This document shows, piece by piece, positions 48,325 through 60,425 of a DNA stretch of 64,000 bases; positions within the stretch are counted from its first letter, which is position 1, and each line of letters starts with the position of its first letter. The notes beneath the pieces were generated by a model. That model saw nothing but the letters and a program-made list of their open reading frames with translations. It did not search any database and was not told where the DNA came from. Location of the stretch: positions 7,378,743 through 7,442,742 of the forward strand of contig CM035360.1 in NCBI GenBank assembly GCA_020137815.1. The letters are read 5' to 3'. Origin of the DNA: Hormiphora californensis. Taxonomy: Eukaryota; Ctenophora; Tentaculata; Cydippida; Pleurobrachiidae. The position numbers and the translations under genes are program-made.

Positions 48325-49874
48325 GTGGCCCATAAATTATGATAGCGGGGGACGAGCTGTACCTCCGAAACGGTGATAGTTATGTAAAAACAAACTACGG
48401 GAACATGCTGGAACAATTCCTGGACGGCTTTTTGCAAATTATGAAATTTTTATTCAAAAGTTCATTTCTCATTCATGAACTTTCTCCACGTTCATTAATG
48501 AACTAAGGACTCTAATTTACCGAGAGTGAGGCATTTTGTTTGGGTTGAATTTATCTTTCCAATGAGCACCATGAAAATCAAATTGAAGCACCAGGTCACA
48601 TGGCAGTTGAGAAAATGCACATGCATGATTTTGGCTCTTCCTGCGACTTTCAATCAGCTGCATCACGGCTACCTTTTGTTCAATCTATTTGAAACTTTGG
48701 GTGAACATAGGATAACCAAAGATCTTTCCTCACAAGAAAAATCAAGGTCAAAACTGAAAGTTCATTTTTGAGTTTTGGTAGTTCATTCCACTCATTCAGG
48801 AACCAACATCCCTAAAGTGATGAAAAGTGATTGGTTTTGTTTGGCCCATACCCTGCGATGATGGAGAGGTGTAAAAACACGTTTCCGGGCTAGTTAGTGG
48901 GTGTCCATGTGATCATGATGATATCTGACACCTCTTCTGAGCCATAATCAAGGGATTTTCTCGAATTCAAGAATGTGATTTGGGTTATCTGTGATTGGTA
49001 TCGTGCAGCAATGTTGAGAGACCTCATAGCACCTCAAAAATTATGATTAGCTCAATGAAATGAGTTGATTTATGATAGAAGAGATAAAACAGACGTCAAA
49101 ATGAACTTAACTACCATTTTCGATCCAAAATCAGCTCATTTCATTGAGCTAATCATAATTTTCGAGGTGCTATGAGACCTCTCAACATTGCTGCACGATA
49201 CCAATCACAGATAACTCAAATCACATGCTTGAATTCGAGAAAATCCCTTGATTATGGCTCAGAAGAGGTGTCAGATATCATCATGATCACATGGACACCC
49301 ACTAACTAGCCCGGAAACGTGTTTTTACACCTCTCCATCATCGCAGGGTATGGGCCAAACAAAACCAATCACTTTTCATCACTTTAGGGATGTTGGTTCC
49401 TGAATGAGTGGAATGAACTACCAAAACTCAAAAATGAACTTTCAGTTTTGACCTTGATTTTTCTTGTGAGGAAAGATCTTTGGTTATCCGATGTTCACCC
49501 AAAGTTTCAAAAAGATTGAACAAAAGGTAGCCGTGATACAGCTGATTGAAAGTCGCAGGAAGAGCCAAAATCATGCATGTGCATTTTCTCAACTGCCATG
49601 TGACCTGGTGCTTCAATTTGATTTTCATGGTGCTCATTGGAAAGATAAATTCAACCCAAACAAAATGCCTCACTCTCGGTAAATTAGAGTCCTTAGTTCA
49701 TTAATGAACGTGGAGAAAGTTCATGAATGAGAAATGAACTTTTGAATAAAAATTTCATAATTTGCAAAAAGCCGTCCAGGAATTGTTCCAGCATGTTCCC
49801 GTAGTTTGTTTTTACATAACTATCACCGTTTCGGAGGTACAGCTCGTCCCCCGCTATCATAATTTATGGGCCAC
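48325..49874. mobile_element. 1.55-kb near-perfect palindrome (fold-back element)
   Basis: Outer ends GTGGCCCATAAATTATG and the inverse CATAATTTATGGGCCAC; inverted arms of about 750 bp (48325 to ~49072 and ~49128-49874) around a ~55-bp loop, with only scattered mismatches. Each arm carries the same 81-codon frame, which I do not believe is a gene. No target duplication is visible. Its removal would leave about 280 bp between SFT2D and AAR2, like other spacers of the row. Confidence 0.85.
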
Positions 49875-50079
49875 GCATTTATTCAGCATGTTGTGTGGTA
49901 CGTTATGAGTGTACAGTTTGAGTATAATTTATTTGTGAGAGTTTGTGTATAAACCATTGGTTGAATGTTGGTATCTTTTTGCATGATATTTCGGGGAAAA
50001 TGTTTGTCATCATAATTCGCTTAATCAGCTCATTTGAAAACTTTTTAAAAACTAACTTAACCCCTAGCCTAGTTACATT

Positions 50080-51437
50080 ATGGGTGACAGTGCACTTACC
50101 TCGCTGACTAAAGAGCAGATTGATGAGCTGTATAAAACTGGTGCCTTTCTCGTAATTAAGAATATGCCGCCTGGCACAGAGTTTGGAATCGACTACGCTA
50201 GCTGGACGGTAAGAGTGGTATAGTAGGGTGAACTAGTGGGGAAATTCGAGTGAAAATTGAGTCATTTATTATTTTTTATAGTTCAACTTCTAAAATTTAA
50301 AAATAACCTCCTCTCCAGGTTGGACCCAAGTTCATGGGGCTGAAGATGGTCCCACCGGGTGTCCACTTTATATTTTACAATGCTGTCAGTAAAGAGGGGG
50401 CGGTGGGATCTAGAACCGGATTCTTCCACTCATTCTCTAAGGGCGAGGTTAGTAAACTGCAGACAACTCCTATTGCAGTTGTACTTGTAGAGGAAGCATA
50501 CGACGTGTCCAATTTATGGAACCTCTTTTAATTTTTTAAGGTTCAGCGATAGTACTCTATTTTCTTGCCATCCTAATTCTCAACCCATCCCATTTAGGTA
50601 TTGTATAAGGAGTGGAACGCGAAGGAGGAAACCCTAACAAACCTTCCTGAACCTCACCCCTCTCCTCAATCCCTCGATACCAACCTCGCAGCATACCCCT
50701 TCCAGCACCTCAAACGGTGGACAAGTCTCAGTGACCATGTGACGCCTCTCTCTGTTGCTCGAACCACTCCCTCCTCGGGGTATATCTACTCAGCTACTGC
50801 CCTGCTGCCCAATCCCAATGCTGCCCAAGATGTGAATGATGCAGTGACAATTGAGGAAAAGTTGGACGCTAAGTTTGTTACAGACCCAGAAAACACGATG
50901 AAATTCACAAAAGTTGACCGGAAAGGTGCGAGTAGGGGTAAATCAGGGTCTGATTTATCCCAGTTTTTCCTGGATACATCTGGTACAGTTGATTGGATGA
51001 TGGGGGAGTGCGGGGGTGAAGGTGAGGTTCTGGCGGAACTCCAGATATCCTTCATTGTCTTTCTTCTGGGACATGTTTACAGTGCCTTTGAGCAGTGGAA
51101 ACAAATGGTGGACACCCTTTGTAGAGCTCAGACATCCCTCCAAACTCGACCAGAGTTCTACAAATCATTTATCCACACCCTACATTTCCACCTGAAGGAG
51201 ACACCACGTGACTTCTTCGTGGACATAGTGTCACGTGACAATTTCCTGGCAGCTTGTCTGGGAGAGTTTTTCAGGACGCTTGGTGAGGGGGAGCAGGAGG
51301 GGGTTATAGATAAAGGGTTAGTTGAGAAGGGGAGGAAGTTTAGAGGGCATCTAGAGGAACATTTTAGTTGGGAGTTTGATGAGGGAGATGAGGATGAGTT
51401 ACCTGTTGTGGTTGAACTGCCGAGTGATGTTGCTTAA
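50080..51437 (+). CDS. AAR2: AAR2, U5 snRNP assembly factor
   Basis: Exons 50080-50208, 50319-50447 and 50598-51437, 365 aa, all phase 0. Landmarks: VIKNMPPGTEFGIDYASW, VGPKFMGLKMVPPGVHF, RTGFFHSF, LKRWTSLSDHV, ELQISFIVFLLGHVYSAFEQ, DFFVDIVSRDNFL and a final VVVELP, in AAR2 order. AAR2 binds the RNase H and Jab1 regions of PRPF8 in cytoplasmic U5 snRNP and is replaced by BRR2. CCCCTAG / CCTAG acceptor-like sites lie 4-9 bp before the ATG. Together with SF3B6 it gives this row a spliceosome flavour. Confidence 0.95.
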
Positions 51438-51686
51438 CTTTATCATGTTTTAATGATCTGTGGGATACGTTACAGACGTTTTTAGTTGTTTATTTATTTT
51501 GATAAATAGTATTTTTAACCGATTTTATCCAGTTCTCGTTTATTTCGGCTCCATTCCCCATCTTTACCCTACTAACTCCCCCTCCCCTCCTTCCCCCATC
51601 TCTACCCAACTAACTCCCCCTCCCCTCCCCTGGCCCTCCTTCCCCCATCTTTACCTAACTAACTCCTCCTCCACCTGACAGCGTGT

Positions 51687-52745
51687 ATGAGTCACGGCAC
51701 CGGGTCCTCCTCCCACAAGACGGTCCAGGGTCTGAGTGTCAACCAAGATGGGGCATGTTTCACTGTCGCCATGGATACTGGATACAGGGTCTACAACTTG
51801 GAACCATTAGCACCCCTCGCTCAGGGAAGTTTTGAGGAGTTCGGTTCAGTTCGTATTGTCCAGATGTTACACCGGACTAACCTGATAGCAATGGTCGGAG
51901 GGGGGTATCAGAGTAAATTTAGCGGGAAAATGTGCCGCATTTGGGATGCCGCTAAGAAACAATTTGTCTTGGAATTCTCATTTGATTCTGTGATAAAGGC
52001 AGTGAGAATGACCCGGGATCGACTTGTTATCGTGCTCACAAATAAGATTTGTATATTCAGTTTCCCGGAGGACCCAAAACACCTCCAAACCCTTGAGACC
52101 AGGGCCAATATCCGGGGTATTTGTGAAGTATGTCCCTCGAATTCTGTAATGGTATACCCTGGTACCTGGGCGGGTAGCCTCCAAATATTCGATCTGACCA
52201 CTGCAGGGGCAGCAGTTGGGGCCACCTCTACGCCACCTACCATTAACGCCCACAAGACGGAACTACAGTGTGTGGCTCTGAACCACAGTGGTACAATGGC
52301 TGCCACAGCTAGTGGGAAGGGGACACTTATCCGGGTGTTTGATATGAGGTCCAGGCAGTTGATTATTGAGGTTAGGAGGGGTACAGACACTGCCACTGTT
52401 AATTGTATCACCTTCAATAGAGACAATACTTATCTGTGTGTTAGTAGCGATAAAGGGACAGTCCATATATTTGCTATTAGAAATCCTGAACTAAATAAAC
52501 GGATAACGGTAGCGAATGTTGGTTATCTGGGTAGCCAATGGGCCATGTCTAGTTTCACACTGAAATCAGAATGTTCTTCAGTCTGTGTATTTCCACCCCA
52601 CTCCTCCGGTGCTGCTGTTAAAAATGCGGTGATAGCCCTGTGTTATGATGGTACCTATCACAAGTATGTCTTCACAAAGGATGGGAACTGTAACAGAGAG
52701 GCGTATAATGTATTTCTGGATATCACACAGGACCTTGAGATATGA
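51687..52745 (+). CDS. WDR45: WIPI4 / WDR45-like autophagy PROPPIN
   Basis: Single-exon, 352 aa. A seven-bladed PROPPIN: GLSVNQDGACFTVAMDTG, MLHRTNLIAMVGGG, INAHKTELQCVALNHSG, ASGKGTLIRVFD, VRRGTD (the PI3P-binding L/FRRG motif with Val in the first place), CVSSDKGTVHIFA, QWAMSSF and the C-terminal DGTYHKYVFTKDGNCNREAY typical of WIPI4 rather than WIPI1/2. It binds PI3P on phagophores with ATG2. The acceptor CTAACTCC...CTGACAG lies 5 bp before the ATG; the gene starts 249 bp after AAR2 across a C/T-rich spacer. Confidence 0.93.
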   Translation: MSHGTGSSSHKTVQGLSVNQDGACFTVAMDTGYRVYNLEPLAPLAQGSFEEFGSVRIVQMLHRTNLIAMVGGGYQSKFSGKMCRIWDAAKKQFVLEFSFDSVIKAVRMTRDRLVIVLTNKICIFSFPEDPKHLQTLETRANIRGICEVCPSNSVMVYPGTWAGSLQIFDLTTAGAAVGATSTPPTINAHKTELQCVALNHSGTMAATASGKGTLIRVFDMRSRQLIIEVRRGTDTATVNCITFNRDNTYLCVSSDKGTVHIFAIRNPELNKRITVANVGYLGSQWAMSSFTLKSECSSVCVFPPHSSGAAVKNAVIALCYDGTYHKYVFTKDGNCNREAYNVFLDITQDLEI

Positions 52746-53209
52746 GGGGTGTTTTGATTTTCTGTTTGTTTCTAAATTTCTTTTGAACTTGTGACAGCTC
52801 AGATAATGTGTGTTACATGTATAATTACAGAGAGAGTTAGAGAGAGTTAGAGAGAGAGAGGGTACTGACTGTCAGAGAAGGCTGGATACTCCCTGCCATT
52901 GCAAGTCTGGGTAGTGTGATGTGAATTTGTTTGTTTGATTTTGTTAAGAATTTGTATGAATTGTAAACACAACATTTTAGCTGCTAATGTCCTGAGACAG
53001 TATTATATAGCAGTGTACTAAGAATTGTTTGACTGCCACCATTCTCTACCTCCTGATTTCTACACGCTTAGCTGCTGAGAAATCTCTCTTTCTCTCCCCC
53101 TCTCCAATCCCCTTCTCCTGAGATCATCCTCTCTGATCCTCTGTATTATCTGACCCTGTTTCATCATCATACATTTCAAGTTATCGTCTTGTATTCTAGT
53201 AGGTGCAGG

Positions 53210-54996
53210 ATGAATTACGACCAGTTGATTCAGAAGATTGGGGCGGCTGTATTTAAGATTGGGTCCAATGTTAATAGTCTTCAGAAGCAGGTCTCTATTA
53301 TTGGGACTCCCGGGGAAACACCCGCTCTTAGGGCACAGTGGGAGAAAAAGAAGGTAAGGATGCCCTATTTTGTTTTGAAACCGGTCCAAAAAGAAACATC
53401 TTCATCTGAATGTTACCATTTAATAATAGTTATATTATTAGTGAATTATCTCTCTCAGAATGAGATCCAGGCAGCGGTAGAGAGTACTAACACGATGATG
53501 AGACAAGTAACAGACATCTGCAAAGATTCACCTTCCCCACAGGAAGAGGTATCTATATTAACATGTACTACAACTGTTTACTGTGAATATGGGACTTGGG
53601 TCACCCAAAATATGTGTATTTACAGCACTCGACTCATACAGTTCACGGTCATCCTCAATAAATAGTTTTACGTTGTAGTTGATGAAAGTTTGAAACTTAT
53701 GTTTTTAGTTTTACTGATTGTAGCAGTTGCTAAATTTGAAATGTTTGTCATTCGTCGTTGTTTGATAATCGTTTAATTCGTGTTTGTAACAAAATCAAAC
53801 ATGATAATTGTCTGGGAGTGGTACAATATTATGTTAACGCTATGTAGTGTCTCTTGCAGAAAACAAGGAAGATTCAGGTAGAGAGACTACGACAACAGTT
53901 TACAGATGCATTGAAACAGTACAAGAAATATCAGTCGGTAAGTTAATAGAGTGAGAGAGAGAGAGAGAGAGAGGGGGAGAGAAAGAGAGGGAGTGACAGA
54001 AAGGTGACATCACCACATATAATATAAATTCTTCAAAATTCTCCCACTCCCAAAAGAGGGTTCTAACCCCTGATATTCCCCCTAGATTGAGGCTGAGAAG
54101 GAGAGGGCAGCCCTGTCCCGAATGAGATCCCGAACTGCCTCCCTGCGTTCTGAGATCACGAGACAGCCTGTTGTAGACACTCAGTATGCTGAGAACGACC
54201 AACTCGTAGATGATGATAACAGGTAACGCGCAGCAACTCCAAACTTATTAAAGTTCACTCCTGCCAGCAAAAGGGTGGCGCGCGACCCACCGCGACTCTG
54301 AATATCTGGAGCGGCGATAAAAATGCTCCCTTTTTCGGCTGATAACAGTGTTTTGACAGGCAGCAAAAGTTGTCTGAGCTCCAGGAATTTCAAGATGAAC
54401 TGGACACCACGACAGCTTTGATAAATGAGAGAGAAGAGGCAATCAGGCGATTAGAGGTTAGTAATGTTAAGATTGCATCAATCGATTATCATAAAAAGAG
54501 ATTACTATAACGTTTTGCTTTGCAAAAGGATGTTATTTGATAATATGTATTTGTTTCAGACTGATATGGTTACAGTTAATGAAATGTTCCGAGAGATTGG
54601 TGCTATGGTATATGAACAAGGCGATATGATCGGTATGTTACAACATCCTGTCACCATTAGATTGTCACCCTCTATTCCTCCCACTACAACAACACGTTAT
54701 AATTCCTAGAATAAGGATCGGTTGATTGATTATCAGCCACATAATCAGTGAATAATCAAGTGAGAAATCAAGATTTATTCACAAGTTATAATTCCATTAA
54801 ACCTCCCCCAGATAATATCGAGGCGAATGTGGAAGTAGCGCACCAGCGAGTGGAAGAAGGAACAGCGGAGGTGGTGAAGGCTTCTCAATACCAAAACAAA
54901 TACAGAAAAAAGGTGTTCATCCTTCTGGGGATTGTAACGATAGCCGCTGTTGTTATTGGTCTGGTTATCTATCTGTCTACAAAGGGGAAGAAATGA
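53210..54996 (+). CDS. Endosomal Qa-SNARE, syntaxin-7/12/13-like
   Basis: Seven exons: 53210-53353, 53459-53548, 53860-53937, 54086-54222, 54360-54456, 54560-54632 and 54812-54996, 267 aa. The N-terminal Habc bundle spans about residues 1-115 (FKIGSNVNSLQKQV). The SNARE motif (about 170-235) reads INEREEAIRRLE, MFREIGAMVYEQGDMID with the zero-layer Gln, and NIEANVEVAHQRVEEG; the C-terminal TM anchor is FILLGIVTIAAVVIGLVIYL. This is the STX7/STX12 type that drives early/late endosome and lysosome fusion. A GTATTCTAG lies 9 bp before the ATG. Confidence 0.92.
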
Positions 54997-56029
54997 CACT
55001 GATTATATGATGAGATGATTGTTTTGTGTGTGTATATAACGTGGTAGAGGGTTGATTAAAGAGACGCTAATGAGGACGTTAATGTTGGTGTAACAGCTGA
55101 TTGATGATCGAACGCGAAGGGAATTAATAATTATTTTTACCGTGTGCAAATCGTGTCACAAAAGACTCCTAAGGTAGAGTGAATAAAATTCTTTCCTTGA
55201 ATTTGAACACTGAACAGGTGTATTTGATTTCCATGGGCAAGTTTGCAATAGATCGATGTTATGTTTGATGTACAACTATCGATGTGTGAATCCTCCTGGC
55301 CTCTCAGACTACTGAGACACTATTCGAAGGAGGGTTTTAACAGCAGCTGTGGTTGTGAGCATGGTGTACAATTTTTATCTTTTTGAGTGTATTTTGTGTA
55401 AAATGTATACAACGCCGTTAAATAATTGGGCAGAATTTGTAATGATACAAGTGGAGCATTACCAAATATCTTGAGTTGGTGTGATTCCCTGGCTGTGTAT
55501 TTTAGTTATCTTTCGTTGAAATCTTCAAAATCCTTCCAGATTTGCTCAAATAAGATGACTTAAAGCCATGGCCTGGAAAATACCACCACTCAAGTCGTTT
55601 AAAATGAACTCTGTTTATGTGTTTCTGCGTGTCAGTGTGTGAAGTATAACACACGCCCTGTTTTTGTGATAATCTCTCCTTTATATTGATACATTCTTCA
55701 CACCCCCAAAAACTATGCTGTTTTGAATTTGTTAGAAGTTGAATACCGACAAGGTGTCAATTAGAAAGGTACTGTCTGTTGGCTCCAGACCCTGTTATAA
55801 TTCTCGAAATCGACAGTGTGCTCAGATCGGGTCGGTGCCGCCAAATAAATGCTATCAGCTATGATCGGGGTGGATTCGTAGTCTGGTCCAACTCTAACCT
55901 TCGCAGTGACGAGGCTGTCGGTTATATCTGTCCTAATTGATGTACAATGTACCTAATCCACATGTACCACTACCAGGACGTGGTAAAGTACAGAACTGTC
56001 ATCATGCTATTGTAGCTACGTACTGGAAA

Positions 56030-56728
56030 CCTCCCAGAGCCATTTCAAACCTAATTTCCAGTTCCACAAACCTCCCAGAGTCATTTCAAACCTAATTTCC
56101 AGTTCCACAAACCTCCCAGAGCCATTTCAAACCTAATTTCCAGTTCCACAAACCTCCCAGAGCCATTTCAAACCTAATTTCCAGTTCCACAAACCTCCCA
56201 GAGCCATTTCAAACCTAATTTCCAGTTCCACAAACCTCCCAGAGCCATTTCAAACCTAATTTCCAGTTCCACAAACCTCCCAGAGCCATTTCAAACCTAA
56301 TTTCCAGTCCCACAAACCTCCCAGAGCCATTTCAAACCTAATTTCCAGTTCCACAAACCTCCCAGAGCCATTTCAAACCTAATTTCCAGTTCCACAAACC
56401 TCCCAGAGCCATTTCAAACCTAATTTCCAGTTCCACAAACCTCCCAGAGCCATTTCAAACCTAATTTCCAGTTCCACAAACCTCCCAGAGCCATTTCAAA
56501 CCTAATTTCCAGTTCCACAAACCTCCCAGAGCCATTTCAAACCTAATTTCCAGTTCCACAAACCTCCCAGAGTCATTTCAAACCTAATTTCCAGTTCCAC
56601 AAACCTCCCAGAGCCATTTCAAACCTAATTTCCAGTTCCACAAACCTCCCAGAGCCATTTCAAACCTAATTTCCAGTTCCACAAACCTCCCAGTTTCCCA
56701 GTTCAAACCTAATTTCCAGTTCCACAAA
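56030..56728. repeat. 41-bp minisatellite (about 17 units)
   Basis: Unit: CTCCCAGAGCCATTTCAAAC then CTAATTTCCAGTTCCACAAAC, almost identical from copy to copy (rare GAGTC/GAGCC and GTC/GTT variants), which indicates recent expansion. Confidence 0.95.
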
Positions 56729-57200
56729 CACCTTGAACTGTTGACAGCAGCTGTCTTCTGACAATGTTAACTTTTAACCTGTTTCCGGGTTACTTCTGGG
56801 CGTGTGAGGAGAGAGAGAGGGTCGAGAGCAGGGCACAACACGTCATCCTGCTGCAGTTGTCGGGGCATGTGCCATGTTGATAATGTATTTCCTTCCCTTC
56901 ATCGGATGAGTCATCTGCATCATCAGCTCTCAGTTTCATTTGGTTGTCTCAGAACACTGTAGAAGTTGTCAAGTTGTCAATGACAAGCTATCGGCTGTCG
57001 GCTGTCCCTCTCTTTTTCTCACACTGTGTTTAACAGCTATAATAATGAGTGTGCACTGTGCGATCGTCACACTCTCTGAGACTGAGCGCGCGGGCACGTG
57101 CAGCAGGCAGCTCGTGGCAAAGATAAGGAGTTCACATTCGACGTTCGTACAGTTACTGTTGGTTGTGTGTTGTGTTGCTCACACCGATCCCTTTTATTTG

Positions 57201-57259
57201 TTGGTATCGAAGACACCTTCGCACGCCGGCAAGGGAGCGAGGGGTAACTTCGTTACCAA
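57201..57259. mobile_element. Short MITE, family B, copy 3
   Basis: Inverted ends TTGGTATCGAAGACACC and GGGGTAACTTCGTTACCAA; the interior GCCGGCAAGGGAGCG differs from the other copies. No clear duplication. Confidence 0.55.
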
Positions 57260-57596
57260 ATCCTTTTGAGGGTTTGGTAGATCAAGTGCTGCTGCAGATC
57301 TGTGTTTGTATTGATTTTGATTCTCTGGAGCCCTCTACCACTAGTAGTAGTAGTGGAACTAACTACCAGTTAATTTCTGGCACAAACTACAAAACCTGGT
57401 TTCCCATATATTTCTCGATCAGTGAATCAGAATAGTGGGCTCTCACAATCCCGTGCTTCACTGTGTATTAGGATAGCAGTTGTTACACTTGTTTCACTTT
57501 CCGTATGTGTGTGATAAAGAGAGACTCTCTATTAGACTCTATTCGACTCTCTATTAGAGAGAGTAAGAGAGAGGGAGATGGAGAGAGAGAGAGAGT

Positions 57597-57639
<43 letters not shown>

Positions 57640-58503
57640 AGAGAGAGATTAGAGAACACACGTGTCATGATGTTTGCAGAAAGTCTCCTCGATAGTCGTT
57701 ACCGGTAGTCGGTAACTAACCTCTCCAATTTTGTACGCTATAGCTATTTGCTGATAGTCTGGTACAGTATTTGGCTGCTATGCCCATTGAGCCAGCCCTA
57801 CGGTATGTTGTTTCAACTGTGAAGGGTGATGTGAGAGACTGCACTATCTATAATTGATGATAGTGTCCTTCCAATTTGGGCATTGTTTGTATTGGTGACA
57901 CGTGTATCTATTTCACTGTTTTACTGTCCCTTGAAGTGGTACTTCCGCTACTTTCGGCTATTGCTTATTATGGAGGAGCTGTGTATCTTCAGATAGTAGA
58001 TATCCTCTCTTTTCGTCTAGTAGCGAGCTCAGTTCAACACTACTACGACACAGATAGTATAGCTGTCAGATACTCCCGTTCAACTGATAATGTGCAGTAA
58101 TGTGATCTATATACTACCTGGTAGTTACCACCACACAGCAGCTTGTTGAGTAACAAACAGTAGCAGGAATTACTCCTCAAATACCCTGCATAGACGATAA
58201 GCTGATTTAGTAATGCAGCCACAGTTAGAACATGTGCTGCAGTGTAAATCCAAAACCAGGGCAAAACTGTGTCATATGTTTAAACGGCACACGTACTGTT
58301 GTTCTGAAAGAGGTTGTAACTGCACAATAGGAGAGCTCAGTTCCATTGTAACAGCTTCCCTGTGTTGTCTGTAATGAATTCTGTGGTCAAATGCAGAACT
58401 ACCACCAGCAAGGTTATATGTACTTCGTGGCTACTGCATGCAGCCAATGCTGTCATGTGGGCTGGTTATAAACAATGAACACGTGCCGTCGTGCCCTTTG
58501 TAT

Positions 58504-58628
<125 letters not shown>

Positions 58629-59709
58629 TAGCAGTGGCAACTTGACATTTAACAATGAACAAGCAGCAAAATTCCTCTCCCTTTTACCGATTCCTCTTGC
58701 CATACAACGTAGTATATAAATCTCCCTCTCTCCTGCTCTCTCTCCATCCATGTCTCTTGATCTTGCGACTTGCTACTATGCAGACAACATCCTTTAATGG
58801 CCGTGCCAGCCTCTCTTGACTCTTAAACAATAGTCAATACCGATATCAGTATGTGACACTGCCGACAACGTGCCTTACAATTATATCTGAGATTCTGATC
58901 ACTTTACTCAAAGCTCACTAAGAACCTCACTGAGAGAGTGATGCAGTTGCCATATGTTACAGCTGCCATTTGCAAGTGCCATTTTTGCCTCCTGGAAGAA
59001 TGATTAATTCATGAATCTCCCCTTCATTTCTACACCCATAAAATGAACCTTGCATGCTTAAGGCATATGAACACCGACTCCATCTCTCGCTTGCAGTATA
59101 ATACAGTTCAATAGTTCATGTGGACTGGTATCATTTTGTGAATACGATAGTCCACTTATTAGAGTAAAAGAACTTTGGTCCAAAATCAAATAGCATGCCC
59201 CTTTTTCTAATTACTGTATCATAAAGTGTATGAGTCTGACAAAGAGAGAAGCTCCCAATTTCCGTTTCACAATAAAATTCTTTGGAAGTATAAACAGCAA
59301 CACATTGGTACTGAAAATTTCACACATCAAGATACGAGATGTGTGAGTTGCATATAAAAAACAACTGTCCCGCATGTTGATTTGCCTCCTTTAAATTGGA
59401 AAATGAGACTTTATCAATTACACACACGGAATTAACAGCAGCTGCAGAACTCACTGAATCAGTTTGTAATTGTTGACACCAGCTTTGGAGCTTCTTTCGA
59501 TGGGCCAGCCAACGAATAAGGAGGGTTGCCTTTATTAGTACCTAACACAACGTCAATAAGTGGTTTCAGATCGTTATAATATTCGGCACTGTCACCTTGG
59601 AGCTCTGCCTCACCATAATCCAAATCTCACCAGAAATCACCCGGATAGTGTTCTGAAAGATTCAGTCTCTCTCCCCTGATATCACGTATTAACACTCAGT
59701 TCTCATCTC

Positions 59710-59918
59710 TCACCATCCCCTAATAGTGACCCTCTCCTGTTCATTAGTATCGACCTCCTTGTGGGGAGCGGTTACATCTGCCCCTACTGTCCGTTTGTGT
59801 TTCTGGCTCCATTTTAAACAGGCCACTATGACTAGGAAGGTAAATATAGCGAGAAGGATGGCGAACACGACCCATAGAACAGTTTCTATCTCCTCATTAT
59901 CTCGCATCTTCTTTAAAC
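59710..59918 (-). CDS. Last exon of a single-pass membrane protein (partial)
   Basis: The acceptor CCTCCAG (minus strand) precedes an exon reading LKKMRDNEEIETVLW, then a strong TM segment (VVFAILLAIFTFLVIVACL), a basic stop-transfer KWSQKHKR and a 30-residue cytosolic tail ending TIRGW before the stop. The product could also be read as a 65-aa protein from the internal ATG at 59907. No upstream exon was identified on the minus strand beyond 60 kb. Family unknown. Confidence 0.4.
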
Positions 59919-60166
59919 CTGGAGGAGGAGTAGAGTTAGAAATTAGTGGGGCTTGAGGGAGGAGTAGAGTTAGGGGACAATTTTTCTAACCAATGATAAT
60001 TGAAAGTGGGAAAACGGGCAAAATTTTGTCTGGGTGATCAAAAAGTAATGATCAAAATTCGAAACAATTTTTGCCAAAAGTTTGGGGAGAATTCCCCCCT
60101 GTTTTTTTTGGTTTTTGTTTTTTCTGCCAGTGCCGGCTACCGCCAAGCCTCCCTACGTGGGGAGGC

Positions 60167-60425
60167 CCCCACTGTTGCGTCTCCTAGAACGCTTCCACTG
60201 TTGCGTCCCCTAGAACGCCTCCACTGTTGCGTCCCGTAGAACGCCTCCACTGTTGCGTCCCCTAGAACACCCCCACTGTTGCGTCCCCTAGAACACCCCC
60301 ACTGTTGCGTCCCCTTGAACGCTTCCACTGTTGCGTCCCCTAGAGCGCCTCCACTGTTGCGTCCCCTATAGAACACTTCCACTGTTGCGTCCCCTAGAAC
60401 GCCTCCACTGTTGCGTCCCCTAGAA
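60167..60425. repeat. 26-bp minisatellite (about 10 units)
   Basis: Unit: CCACTGTTGCGTCCCC then TAGAACGCCT; some units have ACACCC in place of ACGCCT. Confidence 0.9.

Noticed and set aside
48526-49673. 81-codon ORF in each arm of the 1.55-kb palindrome
   Set aside because: Identity follows from the inverted repeat; no recognisable domain, short, and no regulatory context.
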